NCBI RefSeq assembly: GCF_004120195.1
Contig: NZ_SCHN01000016.1
Coordinates: 1-64,000, forward strand
Source: Enterovibrio baiacu
GTDB taxonomy: Bacteria; Pseudomonadota; Gammaproteobacteria; Enterobacterales; Vibrionaceae
Reading direction: 5' to 3'
Length of the DNA stretch: 64,000 nucleotides
Shown here: positions 8,166 to 17,486 of the stretch, piece after piece
Layout of the letters: every line of letters starts with the position of its first letter
Numbering within the stretch: position 1 is the first letter of the stretch
The notes under the pieces: generated by a model
Database searches by the model: none
The model's input: the letters and a program-made list of their open reading frames with translations, nothing else
Told to the model about the DNA's origin: nothing
Translations under genes and position numbers: made by a program

Positions 8166-10853
8166 ATGAAAGGTTTGGTGAAAAATGAGCCCGTCATCGT
8201 GCTTGCTGATGAAGATCTTTCTCACATCGATTTCTATCAACAAGTACTCAGCGAAAATGGCTTTTGGCTCCGTTCTGTTGCCACACCTGGAAAACTTAAC
8301 ACCATTCTCGAACAGCACCCCGTTAACATTCTTGTACTGAACATGGATTTCCATTTTTCCGATGGCGAGTCGTTGCAACAAGAGATTCGAAAAATCCGCC
8401 AAATTCCTACTTGTAAAGACACCCGCATTCTTCTTACGACCAACCAATTCTCTTCAGAACAAAAACAATTGGCGTACCGCGTGGGTGCGAGCGACTACAT
8501 GGTGTATCCTATCGCGCCCGATGAGCTGTTTCTGAAAATGGGGATGCATTTGATCGCGGGTGCGCGCAAAGGCATTCCGAGTGCACTTAGCCGAAGCTTT
8601 AATGTGTTGGCTGAAACCAATATGTCGCTGTACCCCTTACTGGCGACGGCGGCAAGTTGCGCACAAATGCTGAAAAAAACATCGCTCAGTAACAAGCAAG
8701 CGGTGTATGTGGATAGCCTTCATCGTGCCACGAAGCGTGCCACGGTGTTGAGCGACAACCTTCAAGATTTTGAAGAGCTTTCTACTCAGTTCCTGACGTT
8801 GGAAAACACGCCTTTTGACCTCGACCAATTGCTTGAAAGTCTGCGTGACTATTTACTGGGCGAAGCTGAAAGCCGAGAAGTTGAATTGCTGTTCAATGTT
8901 CCCCTCGACGTGCCGCGCTCTTTGATTGGCGACCCAGACAGATTGCGCCGCATTCTTCTCAACCTGATTTCAGAAGCCATTTTGATTGGCGAAGGTTGTC
9001 CGATTGTACTGAGCATTAACGCCGACAATCTTTCTGATCATTCAGTGACGCTGCGCGTCTCGATTCAAGAGAACATTGCGGAAAACGACGAGCCGTCAGA
9101 TCACCTTGAGGAACTCGCTGAACGCGCCATGATGGCGATGTCTGAAGTGGACGAATCTCTCCACCTCCTTATCGCCAGCTACCTTATTGATTCGATGGGT
9201 GGTCGCGTATTAATGGACGATGAAGAAGAGGCATCGGGCGTTCATTTCTGCCTCGACATGCAAGTCTCTTCTGTGCCATCAAACAAAAGTTTTGCCGTGC
9301 CTGTCGACTTGCGAGAACTCCGTATTTTAGTGGTTGATGACAACCCCTCATCGATTGCTGTCCATTCCGCAATCATTACGTCTTTAGGTTTTGACTGCGA
9401 AGCGGTGAGCAGCGTGGATGAAGCCTTCAGTGCCATCGAAGAAGGGCACCTTGATTTAGAAGGCGAACCTTTTGACCTTGTGCTGCTTGATTGGCACATG
9501 CCGGGCAAAAAAGGTTACCACCTCTTAGACAAGCTTCAGGCAGACATGCCGAAAGAGAATATTCCCTTAGTGATAGTGATCAGCGCCTTCGATAAAGCAC
9601 ACATCGATCAAGAAAAAGGCAAAGGGAAAATCGATGGCTATTTGCACAAACCGATTTCCGCCTCTGTCATGTTCGACACCATCATGGATGTAATGGGGCA
9701 AAACTTACCGAAAACACACCGCCGTGTGCTGGACGCGCAGAACCGTTTGTCAGGCGTGTCTGTCAATGGCGCAGGCCGCCGTATTTTGGTGGTGGATGAC
9801 ATGCCAATCAACCAACAGATCGCGCAAGAAATACTGATCAGTAATGACTTCCAAGTCGACATCGCACAAACAGGCAAAGAAGCGCTGATGAAGGTGTGCC
9901 CAGCGCCTGAGTTGTATGACGTGATTCTCATGGACTTGGAAATGCCAGAAATGAACGGCTTAGAAGCCACGCGCATTATTCGCGAAACCGCAGACCCCGA
10001 AAACTTACCGATTTTGGCCGTGACGGCGCATACCATGGAGCGCGATCGACAGCGTTGTAGCGATGCTGGCATGAACGACCATGTGGCGAAACCCATTGAA
10101 GCGGAATCATTACTGCAGAAATTGGCGGTACACCTTGGGCTTGCGGTAACGACCACGGATTTACTGGTGTCTGAGACAGAGGAAGAGGAAGACGAATACG
10201 ACTACGTTGATACCGAAGAAGGCATCAAACGTGTGATGGGCAATGACACCCTCTACTTCAAATTACTCAGTGATTTTGTGCATCAGGCGCGTGTGCAAGA
10301 AAACATGCTTTATCAGCACATTGAATCTGGGCAGTTAAAGCAAGCGGCAGAACATGCGCACACCATTGCGGGTAGCGCAGGGAATTTGTCGGTGATTGCG
10401 CTCAGAAAATCCGCGAAGCAATTGCAAAACGTCCTGATGGCGTTGGGCGATCATGATGCAGCGCTGAGCCAGTTCAAGCGTGATGTTGACAATGCCATTA
10501 AAGAAATCGGCCAGATTTTGCTGAAACGTGGCGGCATAGCCATCGATCCTAAACGCGAAGGTGCAACGCAAAACACGGCGGGCGCGACGGACAACGGCGC
10601 AGCGAATGCCTTCATGAACAGGATGATGCATTTTAAAAATCAGGTCATGGCCCAAGATCTCATGGCGATTGATACTTACTACCAACTGCTGGTGGATTAC
10701 TGTGACGTGGCACCCAAGCTCAAACCGATCGGTGACAAGTTGATCAACCTTGAATACACGGAAGCCATGGTCGCTTTGAATGCCTATTTGGACGATGAGT
10801 TAAGCGGAAAACCTCAAGCGGAAGTGGTGGGAGGTGCGAATGATAAACGTTAG
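8166..10853 (+). CDS. Hybrid phosphorelay protein: REC, pseudo-kinase, REC, REC, HPt
   Basis: 895 residues; AAGGA lies 7 nt before the ATG. Domain order: a degenerate receiver (about 10-130, with Asn59 where the phosphorylated Asp would be expected); a histidine-kinase-like region (about 150-367) with a recognisable GDPDRLRRILLNL N-box start (256-267) but no HisKA-type His, and Ser-Glu in place of the N-box Asn; a canonical receiver (about 385-510, D391/D392, D442, K495); a second canonical receiver (about 538-655, D544/D545, D590, K642); and an HPt domain (about 685-765, His732 in AHTIAGSAGN). A 120-residue C-terminal tail follows. It probably relays or scaffolds phosphate rather than autophosphorylating. 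It overlaps the next gene by 14 bp, so the two are co-expressed. No membrane segment was seen. Confidence 0.85.
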   Translation: MKGLVKNEPVIVLADEDLSHIDFYQQVLSENGFWLRSVATPGKLNTILEQHPVNILVLNMDFHFSDGESLQQEIRKIRQIPTCKDTRILLTTNQFSSEQKQLAYRVGASDYMVYPIAPDELFLKMGMHLIAGARKGIPSALSRSFNVLAETNMSLYPLLATAASCAQMLKKTSLSNKQAVYVDSLHRATKRATVLSDNLQDFEELSTQFLTLENTPFDLDQLLESLRDYLLGEAESREVELLFNVPLDVPRSLIGDPDRLRRILLNLISEAILIGEGCPIVLSINADNLSDHSVTLRVSIQENIAENDEPSDHLEELAERAMMAMSEVDESLHLLIASYLIDSMGGRVLMDDEEEASGVHFCLDMQVSSVPSNKSFAVPVDLRELRILVVDDNPSSIAVHSAIITSLGFDCEAVSSVDEAFSAIEEGHLDLEGEPFDLVLLDWHMPGKKGYHLLDKLQADMPKENIPLVIVISAFDKAHIDQEKGKGKIDGYLHKPISASVMFDTIMDVMGQNLPKTHRRVLDAQNRLSGVSVNGAGRRILVVDDMPINQQIAQEILISNDFQVDIAQTGKEALMKVCPAPELYDVILMDLEMPEMNGLEATRIIRETADPENLPILAVTAHTMERDRQRCSDAGMNDHVAKPIEAESLLQKLAVHLGLAVTTTDLLVSETEEEEDEYDYVDTEEGIKRVMGNDTLYFKLLSDFVHQARVQENMLYQHIESGQLKQAAEHAHTIAGSAGNLSVIALRKSAKQLQNVLMALGDHDAALSQFKRDVDNAIKEIGQILLKRGGIAIDPKREGATQNTAGATDNGAANAFMNRMMHFKNQVMAQDLMAIDTYYQLLVDYCDVAPKLKPIGDKLINLEYTEAMVALNAYLDDELSGKPQAEVVGGANDKR

Positions 10854-12606
10854 TCAGGATGCACTCGACAAAGACACCATACTGCTGATCGACCCGTCTC
10901 CGAACAGTATTCGCATACTCAATGCCATTTTGGGTGAGGAGTACCGCGTGATCTTTTCGACCACGGGGAAAACCGCCAGTGTGTTGGCGAAATCTGAAAA
11001 GCCCCGTCTGATATTGATGGATGTCGATTTGCCCGACATCGATGGCTTCGAACTTTGCCAGAAATTTAAAAATGACATTAGCACGCGCGACATTCCCCTC
11101 ATTCTGATCACTGAATCTCAGGAAGACGAAGGGCGCGAGATGGGCATGAAAATCGGGTGTGCCGATTACATCAGCAAACCCGTGTCACCCGCAGAAGTGA
11201 AACTGCGTATTTATAACCAGCTTCGACTTCGCCGCAATGAAGAGCTGATTTTGCAGCGCGCGCTTTATGATTCGCTAACAGGGTTGGCTAACCGAAACCT
11301 GACCCTTGATCGTCTGCGTTACGCAATCACCCATGATTTACGCCGAGGGCAACTCACCGGCGTGATGCTCGTCGACATCGACGGCTTTAAACTGATTAAC
11401 GACACCCTCAGTCATGATGTGGGTGACCAAGTCTTGGTCGAGCTGTCAAAGCGCATCACCAAAGTGGTGCGAGAAATTGATACCGTCGGAAGGGTGAGCA
11501 GTGATGAGTTCCTCATCGTCCTTCCGGGTTTGCACCAAACCGAAAACGCCTGCCAAATTGCGAGCAAGTTGCGCAAGGCCATCAATAAACCCATCTCCAT
11601 TAACGGTGATGGGGAAGTGCATGTCACTGCCAGTATCGGGATTTCGATTTCGCCACTGGATTCGGATGACTTTAAGCGCCTATTTGCGAATGCCGATGTT
11701 GCTAAACAACAAGCCAAAAGTGGCGGAAAAGACTGCTACCGCCTGTTTACGTCTGAAATGAACGACAGCGTCCACGAGCGCGTGCGCATGGAGTATCACC
11801 TTGTGTGGGCGTTATCGAAAAATGAATTTTCGCTCGTTTATCAACCCCTGATAGACATGCAAACCAACAAAGTGGTGGCCGCAGAAGCCTTACTGCGTTG
11901 GAATAACGAAGAGCTTGGCTCTGTGCCGCCCGATAAGTTTATTGCGATCGCAGAGCAGTCCAACCTGATTTATGAAATCGGGAATTTTGTGCTCAGAACG
12001 GCCATTCGAGATTTTGTGAAATTGAAAAATTCCTCGGGTGAGCTGTTGCATTTGGCGGTGAATATATCTCCTCAGCAAATTCGCCAGCCTAACTTTATCG
12101 GCGATCTTGAAAAGCATTTAGACCATGACGGTTTTGACCCGTCTCGCTTAGAGCTGGAAGTTACAGAAGGTCTGTTGTTGACCAAGCAATGTCAGGTCAA
12201 AGAGATGATTGCACACCTGCACGACATGGGTGTGATGCTGTCTATGGATGACTTTGGTACGGGGTATTCTTCGCTAAGCTATCTGCTGCAATTCCCGTTC
12301 GATGCACTGAAAATCGACCGCTCGTTTGTCGATGGTATTACGGATGTGGAGCTGAATGAAACGCTGGCGACAGCCGTGATTGCAATGGCCAAAGGGCTGC
12401 GGATCAAGACGGTGGCAGAAGGTGTTGAAACGGCCGAGCAGTTTGAAATGCTCAAATCGAAAGGCTGTAATTTGGCGCAGGGCTACTATTTAAGCCGACC
12501 ACTGCCGCTTGAAGGCTTCAAAGCTTTCCTTGAGGAAAACAAAGAAATCGTGGTGCCTGAGGCGACAGAAGTCAGCGATGACAAATCGGAAGACTTTTCC
12601 ATCTAG
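10840..12606 (+). CDS. Response regulator with GGDEF and EAL domains (c-di-GMP)
   Basis: 588 residues from ATG 10840, chosen because GGAGG (10829-10833) sits 6 nt upstream; GTG 10834 directly abuts that SD. REC domain about 10-130 with phospho-acceptor D61 and K113. The GGDEF domain (about 140-305) has SSDEF at 220-224 instead of GGDEF but keeps the RxxD inhibitory-site motif (REID, 211-214), so cyclase activity is doubtful. The EAL domain (about 318-570) keeps E349-A-L, NISP, EVTE, DDFGTG, the KID lysine and AEGVE, the residues needed for c-di-GMP hydrolysis. Inference: a phosphorylation-controlled phosphodiesterase taking phosphate from the overlapping upstream relay. Lowering c-di-GMP would favour LapG-type release of the divergent adhesin. 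Confidence 0.9.
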   Translation: MINVSQDALDKDTILLIDPSPNSIRILNAILGEEYRVIFSTTGKTASVLAKSEKPRLILMDVDLPDIDGFELCQKFKNDISTRDIPLILITESQEDEGREMGMKIGCADYISKPVSPAEVKLRIYNQLRLRRNEELILQRALYDSLTGLANRNLTLDRLRYAITHDLRRGQLTGVMLVDIDGFKLINDTLSHDVGDQVLVELSKRITKVVREIDTVGRVSSDEFLIVLPGLHQTENACQIASKLRKAINKPISINGDGEVHVTASIGISISPLDSDDFKRLFANADVAKQQAKSGGKDCYRLFTSEMNDSVHERVRMEYHLVWALSKNEFSLVYQPLIDMQTNKVVAAEALLRWNNEELGSVPPDKFIAIAEQSNLIYEIGNFVLRTAIRDFVKLKNSSGELLHLAVNISPQQIRQPNFIGDLEKHLDHDGFDPSRLELEVTEGLLLTKQCQVKEMIAHLHDMGVMLSMDDFGTGYSSLSYLLQFPFDALKIDRSFVDGITDVELNETLATAVIAMAKGLRIKTVAEGVETAEQFEMLKSKGCNLAQGYYLSRPLPLEGFKAFLEENKEIVVPEATEVSDDKSEDFSI

Positions 12607-12639
12607 TGTCGAATCTGAGCATATTATTTAATCTCACTG

Positions 12640-12661
12640 CCTCGCCGGGTGAAGGGCGAGG
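12640..12661. terminator. GC-rich hairpin between convergent genes
   Basis: A 7-bp perfect stem (CCTCGCC 12640-12646, GGCGAGG 12655-12661) with an 8-nt loop lies in the 65-bp gap between convergent stops. There is no clear U-tract on either side, so intrinsic termination is uncertain. Confidence 0.4.
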
Positions 12662-12671
12662 GAAGCGCGAC

Positions 12672-13382
12672 TTAATTCGGGTAAGGGTTGTCTAACCAGC
12701 CTGCGACGGTTTGAACCGGGTCACCACCCTGAGGAGGCGTTAGCCACACTGCAATCGCATCGACTGAAATGTCGAGCGAAGTAGGTAGCGTATATTCCCA
12801 ATGGTTTTTCCCTGCTTTCTTCGCAAAATCCACCACGACGAAATCATGGTCTAACGTTCTTCCTCGGTTCTCGCCACGCTTAACCTCGGTCGTTTGGTTC
12901 ATTGCCACGAGCGCGATATTAGCAACCAAGGTTTGTGTTCCTTCGTAGTCGAGTCGGAGTTTTTTGTCTGACAGCATCACCGTCAATTTGGGGGCTCTTG
13001 GGCCATTGGCGTAAGGAATGGCTTGGCGAGCGAAAAAACCGCGCCATTCTTGGTCGTTAATGAACCACCCCGGCGTGTACACACCGCTCGATTGCCCTTG
13101 GTTGACCTTGTCTCGCTGACGCTGGCTATACGCGGGATCGGCAAAGGTGTCATCCCAACCGATGTAGTTCCAATAATCGACATGAAAGGCGAGGGGGATG
13201 ACTTTCTTCCACAAATCAGCGTTACGCTCTAGGGCATTGAGGGTGGCTTCTGCAGGCGGGCAACTGCTGCATCCCTCTGAGGTATAGAGCTCTACGACGG
13301 TCGCGGGCGCATCAGCATTTACCCAAGTTTGACCGACGCTTGCAAAAGGAATTGCCGCCGCCATTAGCACTAACTTTTTCAT
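12672..13382 (-). CDS. DUF1223 family secreted thioredoxin-like protein
   Basis: 236 residues. An N-terminal hydrophobic signal peptide (about residues 1-20) is followed by VVELYTSEGCSSCPPAE, a Cys-x-x-Cys motif in a thioredoxin-like start that is the hallmark of the DUF1223 family. Length is normal for the family. The product is probably periplasmic; a redox or metal-related role is suggested by the CSSC motif but no reaction is established. It is convergent with the GGDEF-EAL gene. Confidence 0.85.
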   Translation of the reverse strand: MKKLVLMAAAIPFASVGQTWVNADAPATVVELYTSEGCSSCPPAEATLNALERNADLWKKVIPLAFHVDYWNYIGWDDTFADPAYSQRQRDKVNQGQSSGVYTPGWFINDQEWRGFFARQAIPYANGPRAPKLTVMLSDKKLRLDYEGTQTLVANIALVAMNQTTEVKRGENRGRTLDHDFVVVDFAKKAGKNHWEYTLPTSLDISVDAIAVWLTPPQGGDPVQTVAGWLDNPYPN

Positions 13383-13660
13383 TCGTTGTACCTACACCTG
13401 CATCTTGTTATGTCGATACCCATACAGACCTGATGATGAGTAGATTCCTTTCAGAGGGAGATAGGTGATGCACCATTGCGGAGAAATGTGACTGAACAAT
13501 TGTTTGTGGTGTCTTTTTCTCCGACGAAAAAATTGGCGTGGCGCATACGAACTATCACTGTCATACCAACGTATTACGAATTAATCGCACACACACCGTA
13601 GATTGACTGCAAGGCAGTGGTCATAATAAAAACGACGCAATGAGGAAAGGAAGCAGCAAC

Positions 13661-14302
13661 ATGGCCGAAAAAATCAAAATTGATATTGTCTCTGATGTGG
13701 TATGCCCGTGGTGCATTCTTGGGTATAAACGCCTTGAATCGGCAATTGATGAACTCGGCATGCAAGATGACATTGATATTCAATGGCAGCCCTTTCAACT
13801 GAACCCGAATGTGTCTCCGGAAGGGGTGAATCTTCATCAACACTTAATGAAAAAATACGGCATGTTGAAGATAGATAGCGACCGCAATCGTCAACAACTG
13901 ACAAAGCTGGGCCTGCAGGTGGGTTATGCGTTCAATTTTTTTGAAGACATGAAAACACTGAATACTCGAGACGCACATGTTCTGCTGGCGTTTGCAAAGT
14001 CAGTAGAAAAGCAGACTGCTCTGAAATTGCGATTATTTGATGCCTACTTCAAAGAGAAGCAGGACATTTCCGACCGTGCTGTGCTTTCAGATTTACTCGT
14101 CGACGTTGGCATTGACGCCGAATCGGCCATGGCACAGCTTGATGATCAAGACGTACAACAAGCCTTTGACGCGGAAAATGCGTATTGGAGAGAGCTTGGT
14201 GTTTCTTCTGTACCGACGTTTGTTTTCAATCGAGAAAGCGCAGTGTCTGGTGCTCAACCCGTCGAAACGTTAAAGCAAATTTTGCAGGAACTGGCTTCCT
14301 AG
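13661..14302 (+). CDS. DsbA-family oxidoreductase (FrnE-like)
   Basis: 213 residues from ATG 13661, preferred over ATG 13640 because AGGAAAGGAAG lies at correct spacing before it. It starts MAEKIKIDIVSDVVCPWC; the CPWC active site close to the N-terminus and the lack of a signal peptide fit the cytoplasmic FrnE/2-hydroxychromene-2-carboxylate isomerase-like branch of the DsbA family. The C-terminal VSSVPTFVFN segment supplies the cis-proline loop. Likely thiol-disulfide exchange; substrate unknown. It stands alone and is followed by its own terminator. Confidence 0.88.
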   Translation: MAEKIKIDIVSDVVCPWCILGYKRLESAIDELGMQDDIDIQWQPFQLNPNVSPEGVNLHQHLMKKYGMLKIDSDRNRQQLTKLGLQVGYAFNFFEDMKTLNTRDAHVLLAFAKSVEKQTALKLRLFDAYFKEKQDISDRAVLSDLLVDVGIDAESAMAQLDDQDVQQAFDAENAYWRELGVSSVPTFVFNRESAVSGAQPVETLKQILQELAS

Positions 14303-14328
14303 CCGTCGTACTGACAACGTAAAGAGAA

Positions 14329-14367
14329 ACGCCGCGAAGCATCAATGGCTTTCGCGGCGTTTTTGTT
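14329..14367 (+). terminator. Rho-independent terminator of the DsbA-family gene
   Basis: A 10-bp stem (14329-14338 with 14351-14360, ACGCCGCGAA/TTCGCGGCGT) is followed by TTTTGTTT on the plus strand, 27 bp after the stop codon. Confidence 0.9.
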
Positions 14368-14415
14368 TGAAGGGGCATATGCCGGGCATTTTGAGGTTGC
14401 ATGGGTATTCTTGAA

Positions 14416-15048
14416 TTACATGCGTTGTGTTAGTGCTAACTTCGCCCCTAGCCCAACAAAGATTCCACCAGTGATGCGATTAAACCAAAGAGAAACCACG
14501 TTTTTGGAGAGTGTCTTTTTCAGCACGTTAGCTGTTGTACCGTAAAACATGAGAGATCCAAATGACAATGTCATGAAGGTGATCGTCATGATGAAAAACT
14601 GGGGTGCAATGGCGATTTCAGTGTTTAAAAATTGTGGGAAAAAAGACGCAAAGAAAATAATGGGCTTTGGGTTTGTCACCGAAAGCAAAAGGCTCTCGAA
14701 AAAGTATGCGCGATAGGGTTTTGTAGATTTTGGTTCTATCCCTTTTTCCAATGGGTTTCGATTGCTTGAAGCAATAATTTTAATGCCAAGGTAAATCAAA
14801 TAGCAGGCACCAACGGCTTTAAAAAGAGTAAACAATACCGAGGATGTTGATAGCAACGCACCCAGCCCTAACATTGACACTGCCGATAGCACAAACAAGC
14901 CAATAATGTTTGCCAAACTTGATGTAGCCACCACCGTCAGTTTTCCGGTTAGTCCATTTCGAATCGCGAGTAAAATTGCAGGGCCTGGGCTAGTGATATA
15001 GAAAAACGAGACCGTGGCATAGAGGATAAAAGTGTCCCATTGCATCAT
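14416..15048 (-). CDS. LysE/RhtB family amino-acid exporter
   Basis: 210 residues from ATG 15048, chosen because AAAGGAAA precedes it; an upstream ATG at 15090 would add an unlikely polar leader. The N-terminal FYITSPGPAILLAIRNG is the LysE signature. About six hydrophobic segments are visible, with the conserved NPKPIIFFASFFPQF in the middle. These proteins export amino acids or related small molecules across the inner membrane; the substrate cannot be read from sequence. Monocistronic and convergent with the DsbA-family gene. Confidence 0.9.
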   Translation of the reverse strand: MMQWDTFILYATVSFFYITSPGPAILLAIRNGLTGKLTVVATSSLANIIGLFVLSAVSMLGLGALLSTSSVLFTLFKAVGACYLIYLGIKIIASSNRNPLEKGIEPKSTKPYRAYFFESLLLSVTNPKPIIFFASFFPQFLNTEIAIAPQFFIMTITFMTLSFGSLMFYGTTANVLKKTLSKNVVSLWFNRITGGIFVGLGAKLALTQRM

Positions 15049-15129
15049 GCATTTCCTTTGCGTAACAGTGTCATGTAGAAAGCGTAACAACCGCCCATAT
15101 ACGAATCAGAGTCGGTGCTCAATGGCACT

Positions 15130-15645
15130 TTAACGTAACCCCTTTCCCTTTTTAAAGCGTTGTACTTTTGTTCGTATGTTTTTCATTGGCGAAGAGGTGT
15201 TGAATTGAATCATTCGTCCCAACGTCCACGTTTCATACCAGGGTTCGCCATAAAGTTCATCATCGCTGAGGTGGGCAATGAGCGTCAGAATTTGCGCGGT
15301 CGTTGTATCGAGTTTGTCCAGCAATGCTGCGTATTGCCATTCAATATATTCGCGTTGGAAGTGTTGGGCGAGCAAACCCAGTTGATTCCATTTAAAGCCC
15401 GTGTCGGGAAAATCAACAGGCAGGTCTTGCGATGTCAATGTGTGCCATTTTAACACCAACTGACCCCAACCAATCAGGTACGCCACGGTGTCGCAGACAC
15501 TGATTTGCGTGCCTTTTACGTTGCCTTCCAAACCAAGTTCTCGCGTCATGTGTTCAGGCACAGCGCGGTAATCGCACATTAATTTAGCGTGGGCATCGCG
15601 GATCGCCTGTTCTAATGCATCTTTTGATTGTGGAATGGATGACAT
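15130..15645 (-). CDS. ClbS/DfsB family four-helix bundle protein
   Basis: 171 residues resembling the DUF1706 (ClbS/DfsB) family: an N-terminal SKDALEQAI-type helix, the ISVCDTVAYLIGWGQLVLKW helix and a C-terminal TLGRMIQFNTSSPMKN(I/L)R segment that is typical of the group. ClbS itself is a colibactin self-resistance hydrolase, but most members have no known role, so function should not be transferred. No genotoxin genes are nearby. Small cytoplasmic protein; single gene. Confidence 0.8.
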   Translation of the reverse strand: MSSIPQSKDALEQAIRDAHAKLMCDYRAVPEHMTRELGLEGNVKGTQISVCDTVAYLIGWGQLVLKWHTLTSQDLPVDFPDTGFKWNQLGLLAQHFQREYIEWQYAALLDKLDTTTAQILTLIAHLSDDELYGEPWYETWTLGRMIQFNTSSPMKNIRTKVQRFKKGKGLR

Positions 15646-15804
15646 GCGTTCGCTTCTACGTGATAAGTGATTGGAGAGTCGTCATTAATCGTCACATTGA
15701 AAGTAAGCTGTTGCTCATCGTATTTCAACACTTTAGCGTGCTGATTTGATGGCGGTCTCTGTTAGTATCTCTCCCTCTAAATGTGATAAGGAAAGGCGCA
15801 GCAG

Positions 15805-16857
15805 ATGGCGGTGACACACAGATTATTGATTGGTAGCTACACCCAACCGATGGGCAGCATTGATGGTGAGGGTGAAGGTATTCTTGCCGTTGACCTTAAT
15901 GCTCAAACAGGCGCATTTTCTGCACCGGCTATCGTGTCGCGCTGCGAGAATCCCTCCTATGTGACCGTTGCTGACGAGCATGTATTTGCGGTGACTGAGT
16001 TCGCGCGACAAGAGGGCGCAAGCATCGGATTTCTGACGCATCGCGATGGCATTATCAATGAAGTGTCATCGGTCGCGATTGACGGCGATTATCCGTGCCA
16101 CGTTTCAGTGAATGCAACACAGGATATGGTGGTGGCATCAAACTACGGTTCTGGCAGTTTTAGCGTGTATCGCCTTGAACAAGGGTCACTCACACACTTT
16201 GATACTGTGCAGCACACGGGTGCGGGGGCAAACCCTGATCGACAAGATGCGCCACACGCCCATTTCGCTCAATTTTTGGCAACGTCAAACACCTTAGTCA
16301 CCGTCGATCTGGGCACCGATCGCGTGAGCTTTTACCCTGTGTCCGACGCGCACCTTGATCGAGAGAATGCGCAGCATGTGGTTTTCCCGCCCGGCAGTGG
16401 TCCGCGCCATTTGGTGTTTAATCAGCAAGAAACGCTCGCCTATGTGCTGTGTGAGTTATCCGAAGAAGTGACCGTGCTTGAGAGAGAGGAGAATGGTGTT
16501 TGGAAGATCGTTCAAGCGTTTTCGCCCTTTCAAAAACACAATGATGGCGGCGCTGCGGCAGCGATTCGTCTTTCCAATGATGAGCAGTTTTTATATGTAT
16601 CAGGCCGTCAGCAAAATGTCATTTGCGTGCTTAAAATAGAAAACAACAACACGCTATCTTTACAACAAACGATAAGCACAAATGGTATCAACCCGAGAGA
16701 TTTTAATCTCACGCATGATGGTGAATGGCTGGTGGTTGCTAACCAAAATACCAGCAACCTCGTGAGTTACCGCGTTGATAAAACAACAGGTTTGCTCTCG
16801 CCGTCTGGGCATGAATTTGCGACGGGCAATCCTGTGTGTGTTGCCTTGCTCTGCTAG
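15805..16857 (+). CDS. Lactonase-family beta-propeller (6-phosphogluconolactonase-like)
   Basis: 350 residues; AAGGAAAGG precedes ATG 15805. It starts RLLIGSYTQP and carries repeated propeller blades with the family marks HAHFAQF, GSGPRHLVF and NGINPRDFNLTHDG near the C-terminus, as in the YbhE/Pgl seven-bladed propeller family. In E. coli that enzyme hydrolyses 6-phosphogluconolactone, but other members act on other lactones, so specificity is uncertain. No signal peptide, so cytoplasmic. Single gene followed by a bidirectional hairpin. Confidence 0.87.
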   Translation: MAVTHRLLIGSYTQPMGSIDGEGEGILAVDLNAQTGAFSAPAIVSRCENPSYVTVADEHVFAVTEFARQEGASIGFLTHRDGIINEVSSVAIDGDYPCHVSVNATQDMVVASNYGSGSFSVYRLEQGSLTHFDTVQHTGAGANPDRQDAPHAHFAQFLATSNTLVTVDLGTDRVSFYPVSDAHLDRENAQHVVFPPGSGPRHLVFNQQETLAYVLCELSEEVTVLEREENGVWKIVQAFSPFQKHNDGGAAAAIRLSNDEQFLYVSGRQQNVICVLKIENNNTLSLQQTISTNGINPRDFNLTHDGEWLVVANQNTSNLVSYRVDKTTGLLSPSGHEFATGNPVCVALLC

Positions 16858-16893
16858 TCAGAAAAACGAAGCAATACCTTTGCTTTGAATGCA

Positions 16894-16922
16894 AAAACGG
16901 CGCTCATCGCGAACGCCGTTTT
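16894..16922. terminator. Bidirectional terminator hairpin
   Basis: AAAACGGCG (16894-16902) pairs with CGCCGTTTT (16914-16922) around an 11-nt loop. The A and T runs at the two sides can act as U-tracts for the lactonase gene on the plus strand and the outer-membrane gene on the minus strand, which converge here. Confidence 0.8.
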
Positions 16923-16949
16923 GGATTACTTCATCGCGATGTTGTTGTT

Positions 16950-17486
16950 CTAGAGCTGAAAGCGATAGCCAAACTGCAAGCTAAGGTTCTTCTCCGTAAA
17001 GTCGTCCATAAGATCACTGTCTAACTTACCTTGTGTGTAACGAAGACCGACAAGGAAGTTCGAGAAGTTTCCATCCACACCCGCTCCCCAACGAATGCCA
17101 TCAAGACGTTCACTGGCAGTATCGGAATAGACGCGAAGTGACGAGTATCCGATAAGGCCATACGCATCAATCGCATTTTCACCACCAAGCTCAAAACGTT
17201 TCCCAATTGGCACGTTGGCGGCAAGAGAGTAATCCTCTTTATCTCCCGAGTATCGCTTCTCAAAGTCATCGTTGGTGATTTTTGAAAACGCCAACTCACC
17301 CCCGAGCATAAAGCCGCCTTCGAAGATGTTTTTTCCACCAAAATGGATACCGAACTTTCCACCGGTTTCGTCCGCGAACTCATGCGCACCAAGGCTGGCA
17401 GCCAGGTAGATGTCTTGATCTGCTATGTTCGCGACGGCTGGCGTTGCCGCGAGTGAAAGGCAAATCAACCACTGACATTTCTGCAT
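16950..17486 (-). CDS. Small outer-membrane beta-barrel protein
   Basis: 178 residues. A signal peptide (about 1-19, ending PAVA) is followed by alternating amphipathic strands and a C-terminal strand ending in FGYRFQL, where the terminal aromatic-x-leucine pattern suits BAM-dependent insertion. Size and strand number fit an eight-stranded barrel of the OmpA/opacity type. No peptidoglycan-binding domain. Specific role unknown. Confidence 0.78.
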   Translation of the reverse strand: MQKCQWLICLSLAATPAVANIADQDIYLAASLGAHEFADETGGKFGIHFGGKNIFEGGFMLGGELAFSKITNDDFEKRYSGDKEDYSLAANVPIGKRFELGGENAIDAYGLIGYSSLRVYSDTASERLDGIRWGAGVDGNFSNFLVGLRYTQGKLDSDLMDDFTEKNLSLQFGYRFQL

